NCBI RefSeq assembly: GCF_000340215.1
Contig: NW_006921546.1
Location: forward strand, 628,788 to 692,787
Direction of reading: 5' to 3'
Source of the DNA: Pseudocercospora fijiensis CIRAD86
Lineage: Eukaryota > Ascomycota > Dothideomycetes > Mycosphaerellales > Mycosphaerellaceae
DNA length: 64,000 bases
Shown piece after piece: positions 46,501 through 57,799 of the stretch; within the stretch, counting starts at the first letter, position 1; every line of letters begins with the position of its first letter. The notes under the pieces are model-generated. The model had not been told where the DNA came from. It worked only from the letters and a program-made list of their open reading frames with translations, and did no database searches. The translations under genes and the position numbers were made by a program.

Positions 46501-49500
46501 CGATAAGGCTAAATAATAGCGAGAGTTAACCGCTAAAACTAAGACTCTCTAGATAGCTATAGACCGCGCTACCCGATCTAGCACCGTACCTAGCACCCTA
46601 CCTATAGAGAGCCTAGTCGTCCTAGAGACTCTAGAGGTCGATATAGAAGATATTACTACCGATATTAGTAGTACCCTAGGCCTAGCTAATCTACCGGCCT
46701 ATAAGCGGAAGTTATCCGATCTAAAGAGCTTTCGCTTTAATAGGTATATAAACAAGTATAGTGCTAGCCTAGCTAACTCTATAGATACAAAGGCAAACGC
46801 TCTCTTCTAGGCTTTATAGTTCTTAGACCTTAAGTCTAACGTTTCTATAGGAGAGCTACTAGTATACGGTTTGCCTACTAACCTATTCTAGAGCCGAATC
46901 CCTAACGATACTACCTTTATAAAAGACCTCGCTACCCTCCGATAAAAATAGGGACGAGAAGACTATATCGACGTCTCTTCCCTATAATTCCTTCCTAAAT
47001 TTTTAAGTACCTAAGAGTTAGTAGAAGGCGAATCGGTAACCTACGAGAACTAAGAGACTATCGATAATACTAACGAAGAGGGAGTTAAGGAGATAGGCTA
47101 AGGGGATAGTAATAATGCCGACCCTACTCTAGTTTTAGTTTCTATTAAGGCTATCCGATTTACTAGCTAACAAATCGGTCGAGCGGGACCTCCTCGACCT
47201 AAGGAACTTTACTCTATCCCTAATAATATAGACCTTTCCGTAGTTACCCGTTCCTTCGCCGTCGTCCCTACTATTTATATTTAAGTTACTATCGGAAGCT
47301 ATAGTTATCAGATACTAGTAATACTTAATAATAGTTTAGAGTTACTTATTATAAGTAAGCGTTAGGCTAAACAACTTAGGCTACTAATAAATAGAGACAT
47401 TTCCCTCGGTATATATAGAGTAAATAGAGAGGTTACGCTAGTAGGTGCCTACTATAATATTATAGTAGACGCCTTCGGTATATGCTTTTCCTTTACCTTC
47501 TAGATTGCCGCCGACCTAAACACGCTAATTATTCTAGGTCGACTATAGTCTTATATAACCCGGAATATCTAGCGTAACTGCGACGATAGCTCCTAGGAGG
47601 GAACTATCGCTAACTAGAAGGGCAACCGAGTCGTATTTACTAGTTATATCGGCAATACTAGCTACAAGTCCTACGAGGATATCCTTGCTACTTCTAGACG
47701 GTCTTTAGGAAACGCTACGGCGCGGTTATAAGACCGGCAATCTACGCTATAAGTTAGTATAGCTTAAATAGGTTATTTCTAGAAGTGCGCCGCTCTATAC
47801 GTTAAGGCAAGTTTCTAGGTTCTATACTAAGAAGACGAATACTCGAAGCGATAGCGAGTATAATATAACGACTACCTACTATACGAGTTAAAGTAATAAT
47901 ACTATCTTATATATCGTCGCCGGAGGCATTATTACTAGACGCGGGCCCGTCCGAACTAACTAATTAGAGCGCGAGTCTAATACTATCCTAGGGGTGTTAT
48001 TGCGAATCTAACGTTTTCGCCGGCGTTATAAATTAGGACTACTAGTTATATACCTATCGACTTAAAGAGACTTCTAAAGAAGTTTACGCGCTGTTTTGTT
48101 ACGCTAATCTCTAGGCCTAGCGACAAAGAGAGCGAGCTCGGGTTCGACAATCGATTAGTATATATACCCTATATAAGAGGGTAGCTAACAAGATTAAGCC
48201 TATAAAGGGCAGCGTATATATTACCGATAGGTCTAATCCTAGCGGGAATCCTAACTAGCGACAAAAGTGTCTTAATTAGGAAGCAATATTGCTACCTAGA
48301 GATAGTCCGTACGACTAGAGATATATTACTAAAAAGTTCTCTACTATTCCTAGGGGTTTAAGGCTAATACCGGAAAGGCTTACGAAGATTAAACCTAGTA
48401 TAGAGCTTTTAGAACGTAAACTAGACCTGCTATACGAGCTTCTATATAATCGCGAGGCCGTATTAGTATATAACTTCACTTACCTAGGCAGAATTAACCC
48501 GGAGGTTGCCCCTCCGTAGAAGATCCGAACAATCGAATATAAGCCTTAGGCCTACCTAGGTTTTAAGCTAAACCTAAGCCTACGAGGTATAGTCGAGGAT
48601 ATAATACGGCAGCGCGTAAAGGCTAGCATACTTAAGCCTTCCTATGCCTCGTATCGCAATCTATACTTCCTAGTTTAAAAGAAGATAGCTCCTAGGGAAC
48701 TAAAGAAGTACCGTTTAATTAATGCTATATAAAAGTTTAACGCAGTTACGATTAGAGATACTAACTTTCCTCCGGAGACTAATAGGTTCTCGGAAGCTTT
48801 TACTAACTATATTATAGCCTTACTAGTTAACGTTTTCTCGGGCTACGACTAGATTCCTCTCTACCCTAATAGCCGGGACTTTACTAGTTTCGCAATACCT
48901 CTTAGGCTCTATAGACAAACTACCCTTCCCTAAGGGGCAACTAACTTAGTAGCTTAGTTCGTTCGTATTATAAACTAAGTCCTCGCGGCCTATATCTCCT
49001 ATATAGCGATGCCTTTCCTCGACGATATCGGCGTTAAGGGCCCTAAAACTAGGTATAATAATAAAGAAGTAAACCCTAGTATCCGTAGGTTCTTTCTCGA
49101 ATATATCTAGAACCTCGATAGTGTCCTCTACGACCTAGAGCGAGCTAATCTAACGGTCTATAGAGAAAAGCTTTAGCTCCTATATAAACGAATAAACATT
49201 GTCGGGTTTGTAACCGATAAGAACGGCCGCTATCCTAATAATATACGGGTCCTAAAGATAGTATCCTAGCCGGATTATACCTATTAGAAGGATATCCGAA
49301 CCTAGCTCGGAGTAGTCTCCTACTTCTGTATCTAGGTCGAGAACTTTGTATTAGTATATAAGCCCTTATACGCCTTACTTAAGAAGGATACTAAGTTCGA
49401 ATAGACTTCCGTTTACTAAGCGGCTAAGGATACGGTAACTAAGGCGCTCGTTAGCGTACCTATACTTATATCTATTAACTACTTAGAGGGTGCGGGTTTA

Positions 49501-51640
49501 ATAATTATTACTATTAACTCGAGCAAGGAAGGCTATAGCGAGATACTAATATAGTATAACTATAAGGAGCTATCCTTGCGTTACCCTATTAGGTACGACT
49601 TAGGGCTATAGAAACCGATCGAGGCCCGATACGATACTAGTAAGCGAGAATGCCTTAGAGTCTATAAGGCTCTAAAGAAGTTCCGACTATAGCTCTTTAG
49701 TATATTCTTTCGCCTAGAGATCGATACTTAGACGCTAGTCTATTAACTTAACCGTACGGCCTCCGATATACTAAACTCTATAATAGCTCGGTAGGTTGCC
49801 TAGATCTATTTCTTTAACTTCGACGTCTTCTACGTTCTTAGGAAGAAGTATACTAGACTAGATAGCCTTTCTAGAAGGCCTACTATAGAAGAGGATATTA
49901 CCGAAATAATAGAAGAAGAAGATATCGACGCGGTTATTAACCGTATATTCTTTACTGCCTTCTATATTAATACTATACTAGCGATTACTAGGTCTACTAC
50001 CGACGACTAGCCCGACGACTAGCCCGACGACTAGTCCGATAACTAACCTAGTAACTACCCTAATAAACCTAACGGGCAGCCTAAGGGTTAGCCTAACGAG
50101 AACCCTACTACTAACGGTAATAACTAGGCTAAAGCTAAGGCGGATAATTTAGATAGGGATAATATCCTTAATAGGGTCTACTCTAACGACTCCTATTATA
50201 TCGCCTACTTTCTAACCTATACGAAGAAAGTACCTAGTCTATTAAAGAGTTAATACCGTCGGGTTATTCGCTATTCTCGGAGGTTCCTTATTAAAGATCG
50301 CATCCTTTAGCGATAAGCGATAGTTAATATACCTCTCTAGCGTATTATTAATAATCCTATAGTAAGGTAAGAAATCCTTCGTATAGTTTACGACGAGCTT
50401 AGCTACTAGATAGTAGAGAGCACCTTCGATGTCCTTCGTCGACGATACTAGTAGGATAGCGTATAGGCTAATGTTTCTCGCTACTATAACAGCTGTCCTA
50501 AGTGCAATTTTAGAAATAGCTACCGTCGGCTAGGCGAGCTACGTATCCCCGCTACCTAGTTAGTTAGTAAGCGATAGTACGGTAATAGGGTTTATCTAAG
50601 CTAGAATAATAGCCTCTATATTATTCGGGAAGGTCTTTCTCGGTAGCCTAAAGCCTATTATTTCCGTAAGGGCTATAGTGCTATTAACGCCTATAATATA
50701 GCTACCTTCCTATTTAAGGACCTATTCTACCGATAGGGCACGCCCTATAAAATTATCTTAGACAACGCTACGACTAATATAGCTAAAGAAGTTTAAGCGC
50801 TACTTACTTCGTATAGAGCGAAGAATGTTCGCATCTCCCTATACTATCTCTAATTTAATACTATCGTTAAGCGCGGCTATCGGTCTTTAATCGATGCCTT
50901 ATCTAAGCTAACTAATAGTAGTAATAGGTTAGTCGCGATCTCTACCTACGTCCTAGCCCTTCTCTAGGCGGACCGAACGACCGTTATCGATACTACTAGA
51001 CTTATACTAGCGGAGCTTATAATTAGAAGAGACGCTATTCTTCCGATTAAGTTGTCCTACCGTACGTATAGCGTTTACGACTAGGGGTCTATTCGTACTA
51101 GAGCAGATCTTCTTACTCTACGCGCTAAGGCTCTTAAGGAGATAACTACTACTTCTTAGGAGGGACTTACTCGACAACGTCGCCTTTGTAAAGAGGCTAA
51201 GTAGTATTTCGATAACTATAATACTATTAATTAGGAGCCTCTAAAGGTTAGCGATATAGTTCTCCTATACCGGTCGGAGCTAGAATATAGTTACTCCTAT
51301 AAGCTAGCCTTTAAATAGAAAGGGCCTTATAGAGTATAGGAGGTCTTTTACTATAGTTCTACGTACCGTCTTTAGGAACTTAATAGTACTACCTTAAAGT
51401 ACTCGCACCCCCGGGCTAACCTAAAGAAGATCGTCGAATTAAGAGAGCCTACCCGCCCTTCCCTAACCGAGGAGGAAGTTAGTGCCTCTATAGACCCTCT
51501 ACCGACCTTAGATACCTACCGAGAGGAGGATCCTACCGCAATTATAGATCCTATTCTACCTAATAACTATACGTATCCCTAGATACGTCTTAGTAAGCTA
51601 TTAGGAATAACTTATAAATAAAGGGAGGGTTATATACGTA
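46500..51640 (+). pseudogene. gypsy pol (protease, RT, RNase H, integrase), RIP-damaged
   Basis: Protease near 47280-47560; the Asp of its active site (LVD.G type) appears as Asn (L-N-N-S, 47324-47335). Reverse transcriptase about 48350-49250 with FLDD intact at 49015-49026. RNase H about 49490-49870, ending in FNFDVFYV...SLSRRPT near 49810-49880. Integrase about 50250-51300: zinc region with CPKCN near 50495, catalytic core with LDNATTN near 50755, and VKRGY at 50866-50880 where the catalytic Glu is expected (Glu to Lys). The C-terminal HPRANLKK block is at 51408-51431. In-frame TAG/TAA are abundant. Confidence 0.88.
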
Positions 51641-52049
51641 TTAATTGCGCGTAGAGTATTTCCGATATTAATTCTAATAGTAAACTAGACTTCTAGCTAT
51701 CTAACTCTAACTCCGAGGAGGAACTCGACTAGTCTAGCGACGAAGACCGCCTAGAATTATAGGTATTAAACGATCCCGAGACTAAATAATTGCTTACTCT
51801 TCTTTGCCTCTACTCTACTACGTTGCTTCCTTGCTCTTATTAATCGTTCTCCGCGCTATTAATATAGTGCCGCCCTATATCTTTAGTCCTTACCTACTAT
51901 CTGTTCCTACTAATATTTATACTCTCGTTTATTGCTTTTAGCTTATCTTGTTATTATCTTTTGCTTTTGCCTTTACCTTCTATTAATATTACTATAACTT
52001 TATTCCTTTGCTCTTATTTCCTTAGATAGAACTATACGAGGCGTGTTTT

Positions 52050-52078
52050 CCTAATAATACCCCGGGGGTAGTATTAGG
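52050..52078. repeat. 29-bp quasi-palindrome P2, copy 1
   Basis: CCTAATAATACCCC + GGGGGTAGTATTAGG, located about 400 bp after the end of pol. Confidence 0.88.
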
Positions 52079-52504
52079 AAGATAGCCGAACCTAACCCCT
52101 TTACCCTTCTAGGACTACTTCCCTCTAGATTCCTAGACTCTAGCAACTACCCTTAGGTATTAGCTATAATAAAGATGCCTTGCTAGAGGAGACTATTCCT
52201 GCCCTAATTAGTACTAGTTACGTAGGATACTAAGAAAGGGAGGTTCCCTATTCCTCTCCCTTCCTACCGCTTAGATAGATATAGTAACCTAGGCCTATAG
52301 CCTCTAAGAATAGGGACCTTAGGCTATTAAGCTTAGTATTTAGAAGAAGGAAGAAGGTAAACGTACGGACTACCTTTACGTACTTACAAATGTAAAAGGT
52401 AATACTATACCTATAACGGTAGTACTATAGGCTAATATACCGACGAATTAGCTACGCTAGGCCTAGGCGACTTGCTCCTCGTTACCGAGTATCTCTAGAG
52501 AAAA
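52079..52504. other. gypsy spacer between P2 and P3
   Basis: 426 bp without a convincing frame. The same block is present in copy 2 (61049-61470), inverted. It may be a noncoding regulatory stretch for the downstream frame. Confidence 0.55.
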
Positions 52505-52533
52505 GCTAATACTACCCCGGGGGTATTATTAGT
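52505..52533. repeat. 29-bp quasi-palindrome P3, copy 1
   Basis: GCTAATACTACCCC + GGGGGTATTATTAGT, upstream of the accessory frame. Confidence 0.88.
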
Positions 52534-52909
52534 TCCGCTAGCCTTACTACTATAGATTTCTACTAGGGACTCGAACTAACTAGTTATATTTCGAGTACGC
52601 GAGAGTCTACGATAGCTAAAGATTAATAAAGGCGCGTAGTCGCTACTAGCAATTAGCTAGATCGATTGTTAAACTTTAGCCTATCCTAATAAGAATAAAG
52701 GAGTCTCGACTCTCGTATATAGCTTTACTTTTATATATAGCCGTTATCCGTTTGCTTTACTAGCGCGGTATATACGGACTACGTTACCTTCGTACCCTAT
52801 TTAAAGCGAGCTTCCTAAGCTCTTTCTTCTACTCGATTACTAACTAACTCGCTACCGCCTAACTACCCCCCCCTTCTATCTAAACCCTTTAATTATTATT
52901 ATTAAGTAA

Positions 52910-55740
52910 CGAACACTTACAAACTCGTTTCTAAACCGCTTCGGTCGACTATATCTTCCGGCGCCCCGAATCCGCTAGGCGCTAGTAGTAGCAACGACCT
53001 ACCTACTCCTATTAACCTAAGCCTAGCCGCCCTAGTTCTAATCGAAGCCCTATCCGATAGCGCCTTAGCTACTACAACTAGCCTCGAGCACTGCTTCTAG
53101 ATTGTTACCGCCTTTAAAGACCCTTAAAAGAAGATCTAGAACGCTCGTACCCTACTACGCGTTATTAATAGGAATATTAAGAAGGCTGCTATCTTAGTTA
53201 CGTACGGTATAAACAACTTACGTTAGTCTATCGGTAAGCGTATCTTTAAGCGCGACGTTCTTAACGATATAGATATTTAATAAGCCTTTCCTATCGTTTA
53301 TAGCCTCGAGATAGCCGGTACCTAGATTCGTTTACGCTTTAAGACCCTCGATTAGGCCTTCGAATATTAGGGAGGACTAAGTAGTCTTCCTAAGAGCCTT
53401 ATTAACTTCGCCTACGGTAGATAAGAGCGTACTAAGTAGGTCTCTTCGTTCGTTAATAAGTACAAAGTCCGTCGCTAAGGCACCGAGTACCTTTCCTATA
53501 CTATAATCTATCGTATATCTACTACTAGTAAGAAGGTAGGCAAGTAGTTACTTAACTTATCCTTTACGCTTAACGACTTTACGATAGCCTACTAGAAGCG
53601 GCACTACGATATAATCGTCTAGGTCGATCTTAGTATATAGATAACTAAGGATCTACTAAAAGAGAAGGGCTATCGTATTAATAGTATAGGTTTTATTATT
53701 AAAGGTTAAGAGGCTCCTATCGTTAATGTCCTTAAACGTAAGGCTCTTCGCCTAGAAATAGAGGCCGATACGGCTACTAGTCTTACGCTCGCTATAGAAA
53801 TATAGGCTAAAGATCGTCGCTCGACCTATAACTATAAAGTCCCTTAAGAAGTTAAAGACGAGCGCGCTAAGGCCGAAGCAGCGCGTAAGAAGGCATTGTA
53901 TTCTCGCTAGGCCCTCCGTAAGGCTACTAAGAAGTATAGCGCTCCTTCTAGTACTAACTATAGTACTAACTATAGTAACTCGGATATTAATATACTAGAT
54001 ATACTACTAGAAGATATCTCCTCTAAAGGCTCCTTTAGCGAGCGTAGAGATAGAGGCCTCTCGCCGATCCTATTAACTAAGAATATCTATAGTTCTTATA
54101 AAGGCGACTCTATTGCGTACCTTATTACCGAGATCGATATAGTTCCTAAGGCCGCTATAAGTAAAGCTCCTACCGCCCTATCTATCTATTAATAGCTCGA
54201 CGACCTTAGTAAGCTAGGTAAAGAGCGGTTTACTATATACGCTAACTATATTAAGAAGGCCGCTAAGGTCTGTAGTCTCTATACTAGTACTAAGGCGAGT
54301 ATCCTCGTCGGTCGCCTATTAAAGATTAGTCGCGAGGTTGCTAATTAGGATGCCTTTACTACCCTTAAGACTAGTTATACTAACTAGTTTCCTAGACGTC
54401 CTACTACCGCCCCGACCTCCTTAGAACTCTATATATTCAACCCTACTAGTACTATTACTCGCGATCTTACGCTAACTAATCGCTAGAGCAAGTTAGTCGC
54501 TAGTATTCTCGGCTAAGGTACCTCCTTCGACCGCTTTCGTTAGACTAGCAATACTATCTTCCCTCGAGTCTTCGGTTAGATACAATCGCCTTATAGAGCG
54601 TATCTTCCTCTTATCGTCGACCTAATATAAGAGGAATTTCGTATATACTTTTAGTATATACGTAAGCTACCTAAGTCTAAGTAGGAAGGCTATAATACCC
54701 TTTAAACCTATAGAGTAAGTAACTAAATCGTCTGTTAGTATCCTGCCTTATAGCTCTTAGCCGTTACCCTTCGACCTAATTATATATATAAGCTTATCTC
54801 TGTCCCTAAGCCTACTAAGTACTTTAAGGTAGGTAATAGCGGTTATAAGAACTGTCCTACTAAGGAAACTTCTCGTCTCGGATAAGATATAGTTAAGCTC
54901 GTAGCTAGTAAGGGTGCTAGCTATCTACGTATTAAGGTTTCTCTTATATCTAAAAATAAGACTACCTATTTAACTATTATCGAGGGCATATACGAACTAG
55001 AGGTCTTCGAGAACTAGGTTAAGAAGCTTAATAGCCGTAGCCTAATTCTACTAAACAAGATTAGTAAGATTACTAATAAGTACCTTACTATCGACGACCT
55101 CGACTATATATTCGATAGTTAGCCTAACGAAGGCGAGGTAGCTTAGTAGATCCTTAACCCTCTAAAGGAATACAAAGTCTCTATTTAGATACTATATCTT
55201 CTATATAGTAATCTAAAGCCCGAGAGCGACCGTATATTAATCGACCTAGGCTACTCTTACGTTATTAACGGCACTAAGATTAAGGGCTACGATAACTTAA
55301 CCGTCGCTAAGGTTGCTAAGGCGTACCGCAATCTAACCGCCCTTCTAGGTTCAAATACCTTCGTACCGTTCGCCTTCCCTACCGCTATCTTAGTCGAAGG
55401 CCTTAGTTATATTTCCGATACCCTAGTCGGTAGAATTCCTTAGTTAAGTTACGTTGTTTAGAACGAAGTTAAACAAATCCTCTAGTTTAGTAACGAGAAG
55501 CTTAAGGACTATCTACGCGAGTAGGAGAAGGCTATATAGGACATAGCTACTAGCCTCCTCGTTAATTAAGCTTACTACGAGGCTAAGTACTTCGGTACTA
55601 ATAGCTTCTATACCTGCGGAGGAGTTTAGGAGAACCGCCTAGCTAATAAGGTTATTGCTAGTAAGGATTACGGCGTATTAAAGCAGTAGTAAGTATAGAT
55701 TCGTTACTTAGGGAGTCGTTTTTATATATTAATAGAATCT
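52910..55740 (+). pseudogene. gypsy accessory reading frame of about 950 codons, unknown function
   Basis: A single plus frame can be followed from near 52.91 kb to 55.74 kb; stops are almost all TAG/TAA at likely Gln/Trp codons. Landmarks: SGAPNPLGASSSNDLPTPIN at 52969-53028, YRISTTSKKVGK near 53510, a charged Lys/Arg/Glu/Ala-rich stretch at about 53700-53935, a Ser/Asn/Asp-rich linker near 53945-54010, then LIDLGYSYVINGT near 55240 and YFGTNSFYTCGG near 55595. The same protein is encoded in copy 2. I recognise no domain and see no obvious signal peptide or membrane anchor, so an envelope protein is not supported. Its place after pol, between P3 and P4, marks it as an accessory gene of this element lineage. 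The start codon is not fixed. Confidence 0.7.
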
Positions 55741-55743
55741 AGG

Positions 55744-55772
55744 AACAATGCTACCCTAGGGGTATTATTACG
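55744..55772. repeat. 29-bp quasi-palindrome P4, copy 1
   Basis: AACAATGCTACCC + TAGGGGTATTATTACG, directly after the accessory frame and about 105 bp before the 3' LTR. Confidence 0.85.
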
Positions 55773-55863
55773 GAGTTTCTAAAAAATAGCCTTAGCTAAG
55801 ATACCCTATATAACTATTTGTTTGTTTTTAGCGCGCAATATAAAGCGTATCTAGTTAGATACG

Positions 55864-55877
55864 AAGAAAGGGAGGGG
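55864..55877 (+). promoter_or_regulatory. gypsy copy 1 polypurine tract
   Basis: AAGAAAGGGAGGGG directly before the 3' LTR, the expected plus-strand primer site. Confidence 0.75.
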
Positions 55878-56163
55878 TATTAGCTAGTAACCGGCCCTAT
55901 ATACCTAGGCTAAGTTTTAAGCCTATATAAGAGGCCTCCTTCTATATTATAGATAGAGTACTAACCTCGTATAGTATATTGTTTATATTACACTTCTATA
56001 ATGCCTATATTATAGGGCTCTAGTTATTAGCCTAAGTAACGGTCTTGTTATCCTATTATACTAAATATAGCTGCCTATATTGCTATAGGTTATATTACCC
56101 TCGGTTGCCTATACTATTACTACTAGTAGTAGTAGTAGTAGTATTAGTTTCCGTCCTTTACTA
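55878..56163 (+). repeat. gypsy copy 1, 3' LTR
   Basis: Starts TATTAGCTAGTAACC and ends CCTTTACTA; nearly identical to the 5' LTR, with one extra GTA unit in the trinucleotide run and a few C/T and G/A differences. Confidence 0.9.
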
Positions 56164-56950
56164 TTACGTTAACTAGGGCTAGAGGATATAAGACGATGTT
56201 TCCTACTACCTAAACCCTAGTATAGGTAGACGAAACAATTAAGGAGGTATATAGTAAAAACTACGATCGATTACTAGCTTTACGTACAATAGTACTATAG
56301 CCGGGTAGCTATATACCGTTAAGAGACGTAGTCTAAGCAGTCGGTAGAGATCCCGATATAATAGTATCGAGACTAATATTAGAATAGTTGCGAGAAGCTA
56401 TACGAAAGGAGCGAGGCTATATTAATACCTATATCCGATCGACCTTAATAAACTAAGTACCGATCGTAATAACCGATACTCTAAAAAGGATAGTATACGC
56501 TAAGAGGATACTCGATAACTAAATCTTCGAGTACTACGACGAGAAACTAGTAAGACTCTCTCTAAAATAGTATAGTTACTAGATAATAGCTAATAGTCGA
56601 TATATACTACGCGCTACCTTAGTAAGCTTATATACAAATGTCTAGCGAGTATGCTACTCCGGTAGGATCGGCGAGGCTAGAAGACATATATTAAATAGTA
56701 CTACTATAAAGATACCCCTTTTATAATATTGTCTACCGCTACGGTACTTAGTAGAATACTAACCGGATAGTCGATAGAGTCGCATTTAACTAAAGTTAGA
56801 GGTAAAGCGATCTAGCTAGCCTTAGATTATAAGTTAATATACTAGCCGTTCCTAGATTAGATAACTACGTAGAATGCGACGGATTAAGCTACTCGTAACC
56901 TTCGGTTATCGAAAGCGTAGAAGATATATATACGGTATATAGGTAGAGTA
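56164..56950 (+). other. RIPed spacer between the two gypsy copies
   Basis: About 790 bp lying between the 3' ends of the two inverted elements. A plus frame reads protein-like text near 56.4-56.7 kb (for example KLVRLSLKWYSY with one stop near 56550). It probably continues the unidentified sequence left of 43.8 kb that copy 1 interrupted. Confidence 0.45.
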
Positions 56951-57233
56951 TAGTAAAGGACGGAAACCAAAACTACTACTACTACTAGCAGTAATAGTAT
57001 AGGCTACCGAGGGTAATATAACCTATAGCAATATAGGCAGCTATGTTTAGTATAATAGGATAATAAGACGGTTGCTTAGGCTAAAGACTAGAGCCCTACA
57101 ATATAGGCATTATAGAAGTGTAATATAAACAATATGCTATACGAGGTTAGTGCCCTATCTACAATGTAGAAGGAGGCCTCTTATATAGGCTCAAAACTCA
57201 GCCTAGGTATATAGGGCCGGTTACTAGCTAATA
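56951..57233 (-). repeat. gypsy copy 2, outer 3' LTR
   Basis: 283 bp, starting TAGTAAAGGACGG on the plus strand and ending GGTTACTAGCTAATA. More RIPed than the inner LTR (for example GGTAATATAACC against GGTAACATGACC). Confidence 0.9.
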
Positions 57234-57373
57234 TCCCTCCCTTTCTTCGTGTCTAACTAGACACGCTTTACATCGTGCGCTTAAAACAAACAGTTATATA
57301 GTAACCTTAGGTATCTTAGCTAAGGCTATCTTTTAGAGACTCCGTAATAACACCCCCGGGGTAGCATTGTTCC
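57234..57373 (-). repeat. duplicated 140-bp 3' internal segment (outer)
   Basis: Polypurine tract, the tail and palindrome P4, repeated almost exactly at 57657-57796 inside the inner LTR. The segment is sandwiched between two LTRs. Confidence 0.85.
57343..57371. repeat. 29-bp quasi-palindrome P4, copy 2, outer
   Basis: CGTAATAACACCCCC + GGGGTAGCATTGTT, in the outer duplicated tail. Confidence 0.85.
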
Positions 57374-57656
57374 TAGTAAAGGACGGAAACCAAAACCACT
57401 ACTACTACTAGCAATAATAGTATAGGCCACCGAGGGTAACATGACCTATAGCAATATAGGCAGCTATGTTTAGCATAATAGGATAACAAGACGGTTGCTT
57501 AGGCTAATGACTAGAGCCCTGCAACATAGGCATTGTAGAAGTGTAATATAAACAATGTGCTATACGAGGTTGGTGCTCTATCTACAATGTAGAAGGAGGC
57601 CTCTTATATAGGCTTAAAACTCAGCCTAGGTGTATAGGGCCGGTTACTAGCCAATA
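57374..57656 (-). repeat. gypsy copy 2, inner 3' LTR
   Basis: 283 bp; keeps AGCCAATA at the end that is AGCTAATA in the other copies, pointing to TGTTGGCT as the ancestral LTR start. Confidence 0.9.
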
Positions 57657-57765
57657 TCCCTCCCTTTCTTCGTGTCTAACTAGATACGCTTCACATTGCG
57701 CGCTTAAAACAAACAGTTATATAGTAACCTTAGGCATCTCAGCTAAGGCTATCTTTTAGAGACTC

Positions 57766-57794
57766 CGCAATAATACCCCCGGGGTAGCATTGTT
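57766..57794. repeat. 29-bp quasi-palindrome P4, copy 2, inner
   Basis: CGCAATAATACCCCC + GGGGTAGCATTGTT, next to the end of the accessory frame. Confidence 0.85.
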
Positions 57795-57799
57795 CCCAA

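Larger units (their letters stand above)
43797..56163 (+). mobile_element. giant Ty3/gypsy LTR retrotransposon, copy 1
   Basis: About 12.4 kb between two LTRs of 283 and 286 bp in direct orientation. Internal order: leader reading frame, palindrome P1, gag-pol (protease, RT, RNase H, integrase), palindrome P2, a 426-bp spacer, palindrome P3, a long accessory frame, palindrome P4, polypurine tract. Integrase after RNase H is the Ty3/gypsy order. The copy is strongly RIPed; nearly all stops are TAG/TAA at Gln/Trp positions. Typical fungal gypsy elements are 5-8 kb, so about 3.5-4 kb is extra. A convincing target duplication was not found with the LTR ends I prefer. Confidence 0.9.

Noticed and set aside
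43793..56165. CTATT as target duplication of gypsy copy 1
   Set aside because: CTATT flanks the element only if the LTR is taken as ATTAGC...CTTTA. The other LTR copies all share the extra CTA/TTA at that end, so this is probably part of the LTR.
13000..56950. Unusual base composition as a sign of horizontal transfer or organelle DNA
   Set aside because: Loss of CA/TG with CG kept, and stops at Gln/Trp codons of transposon genes, are explained by RIP.
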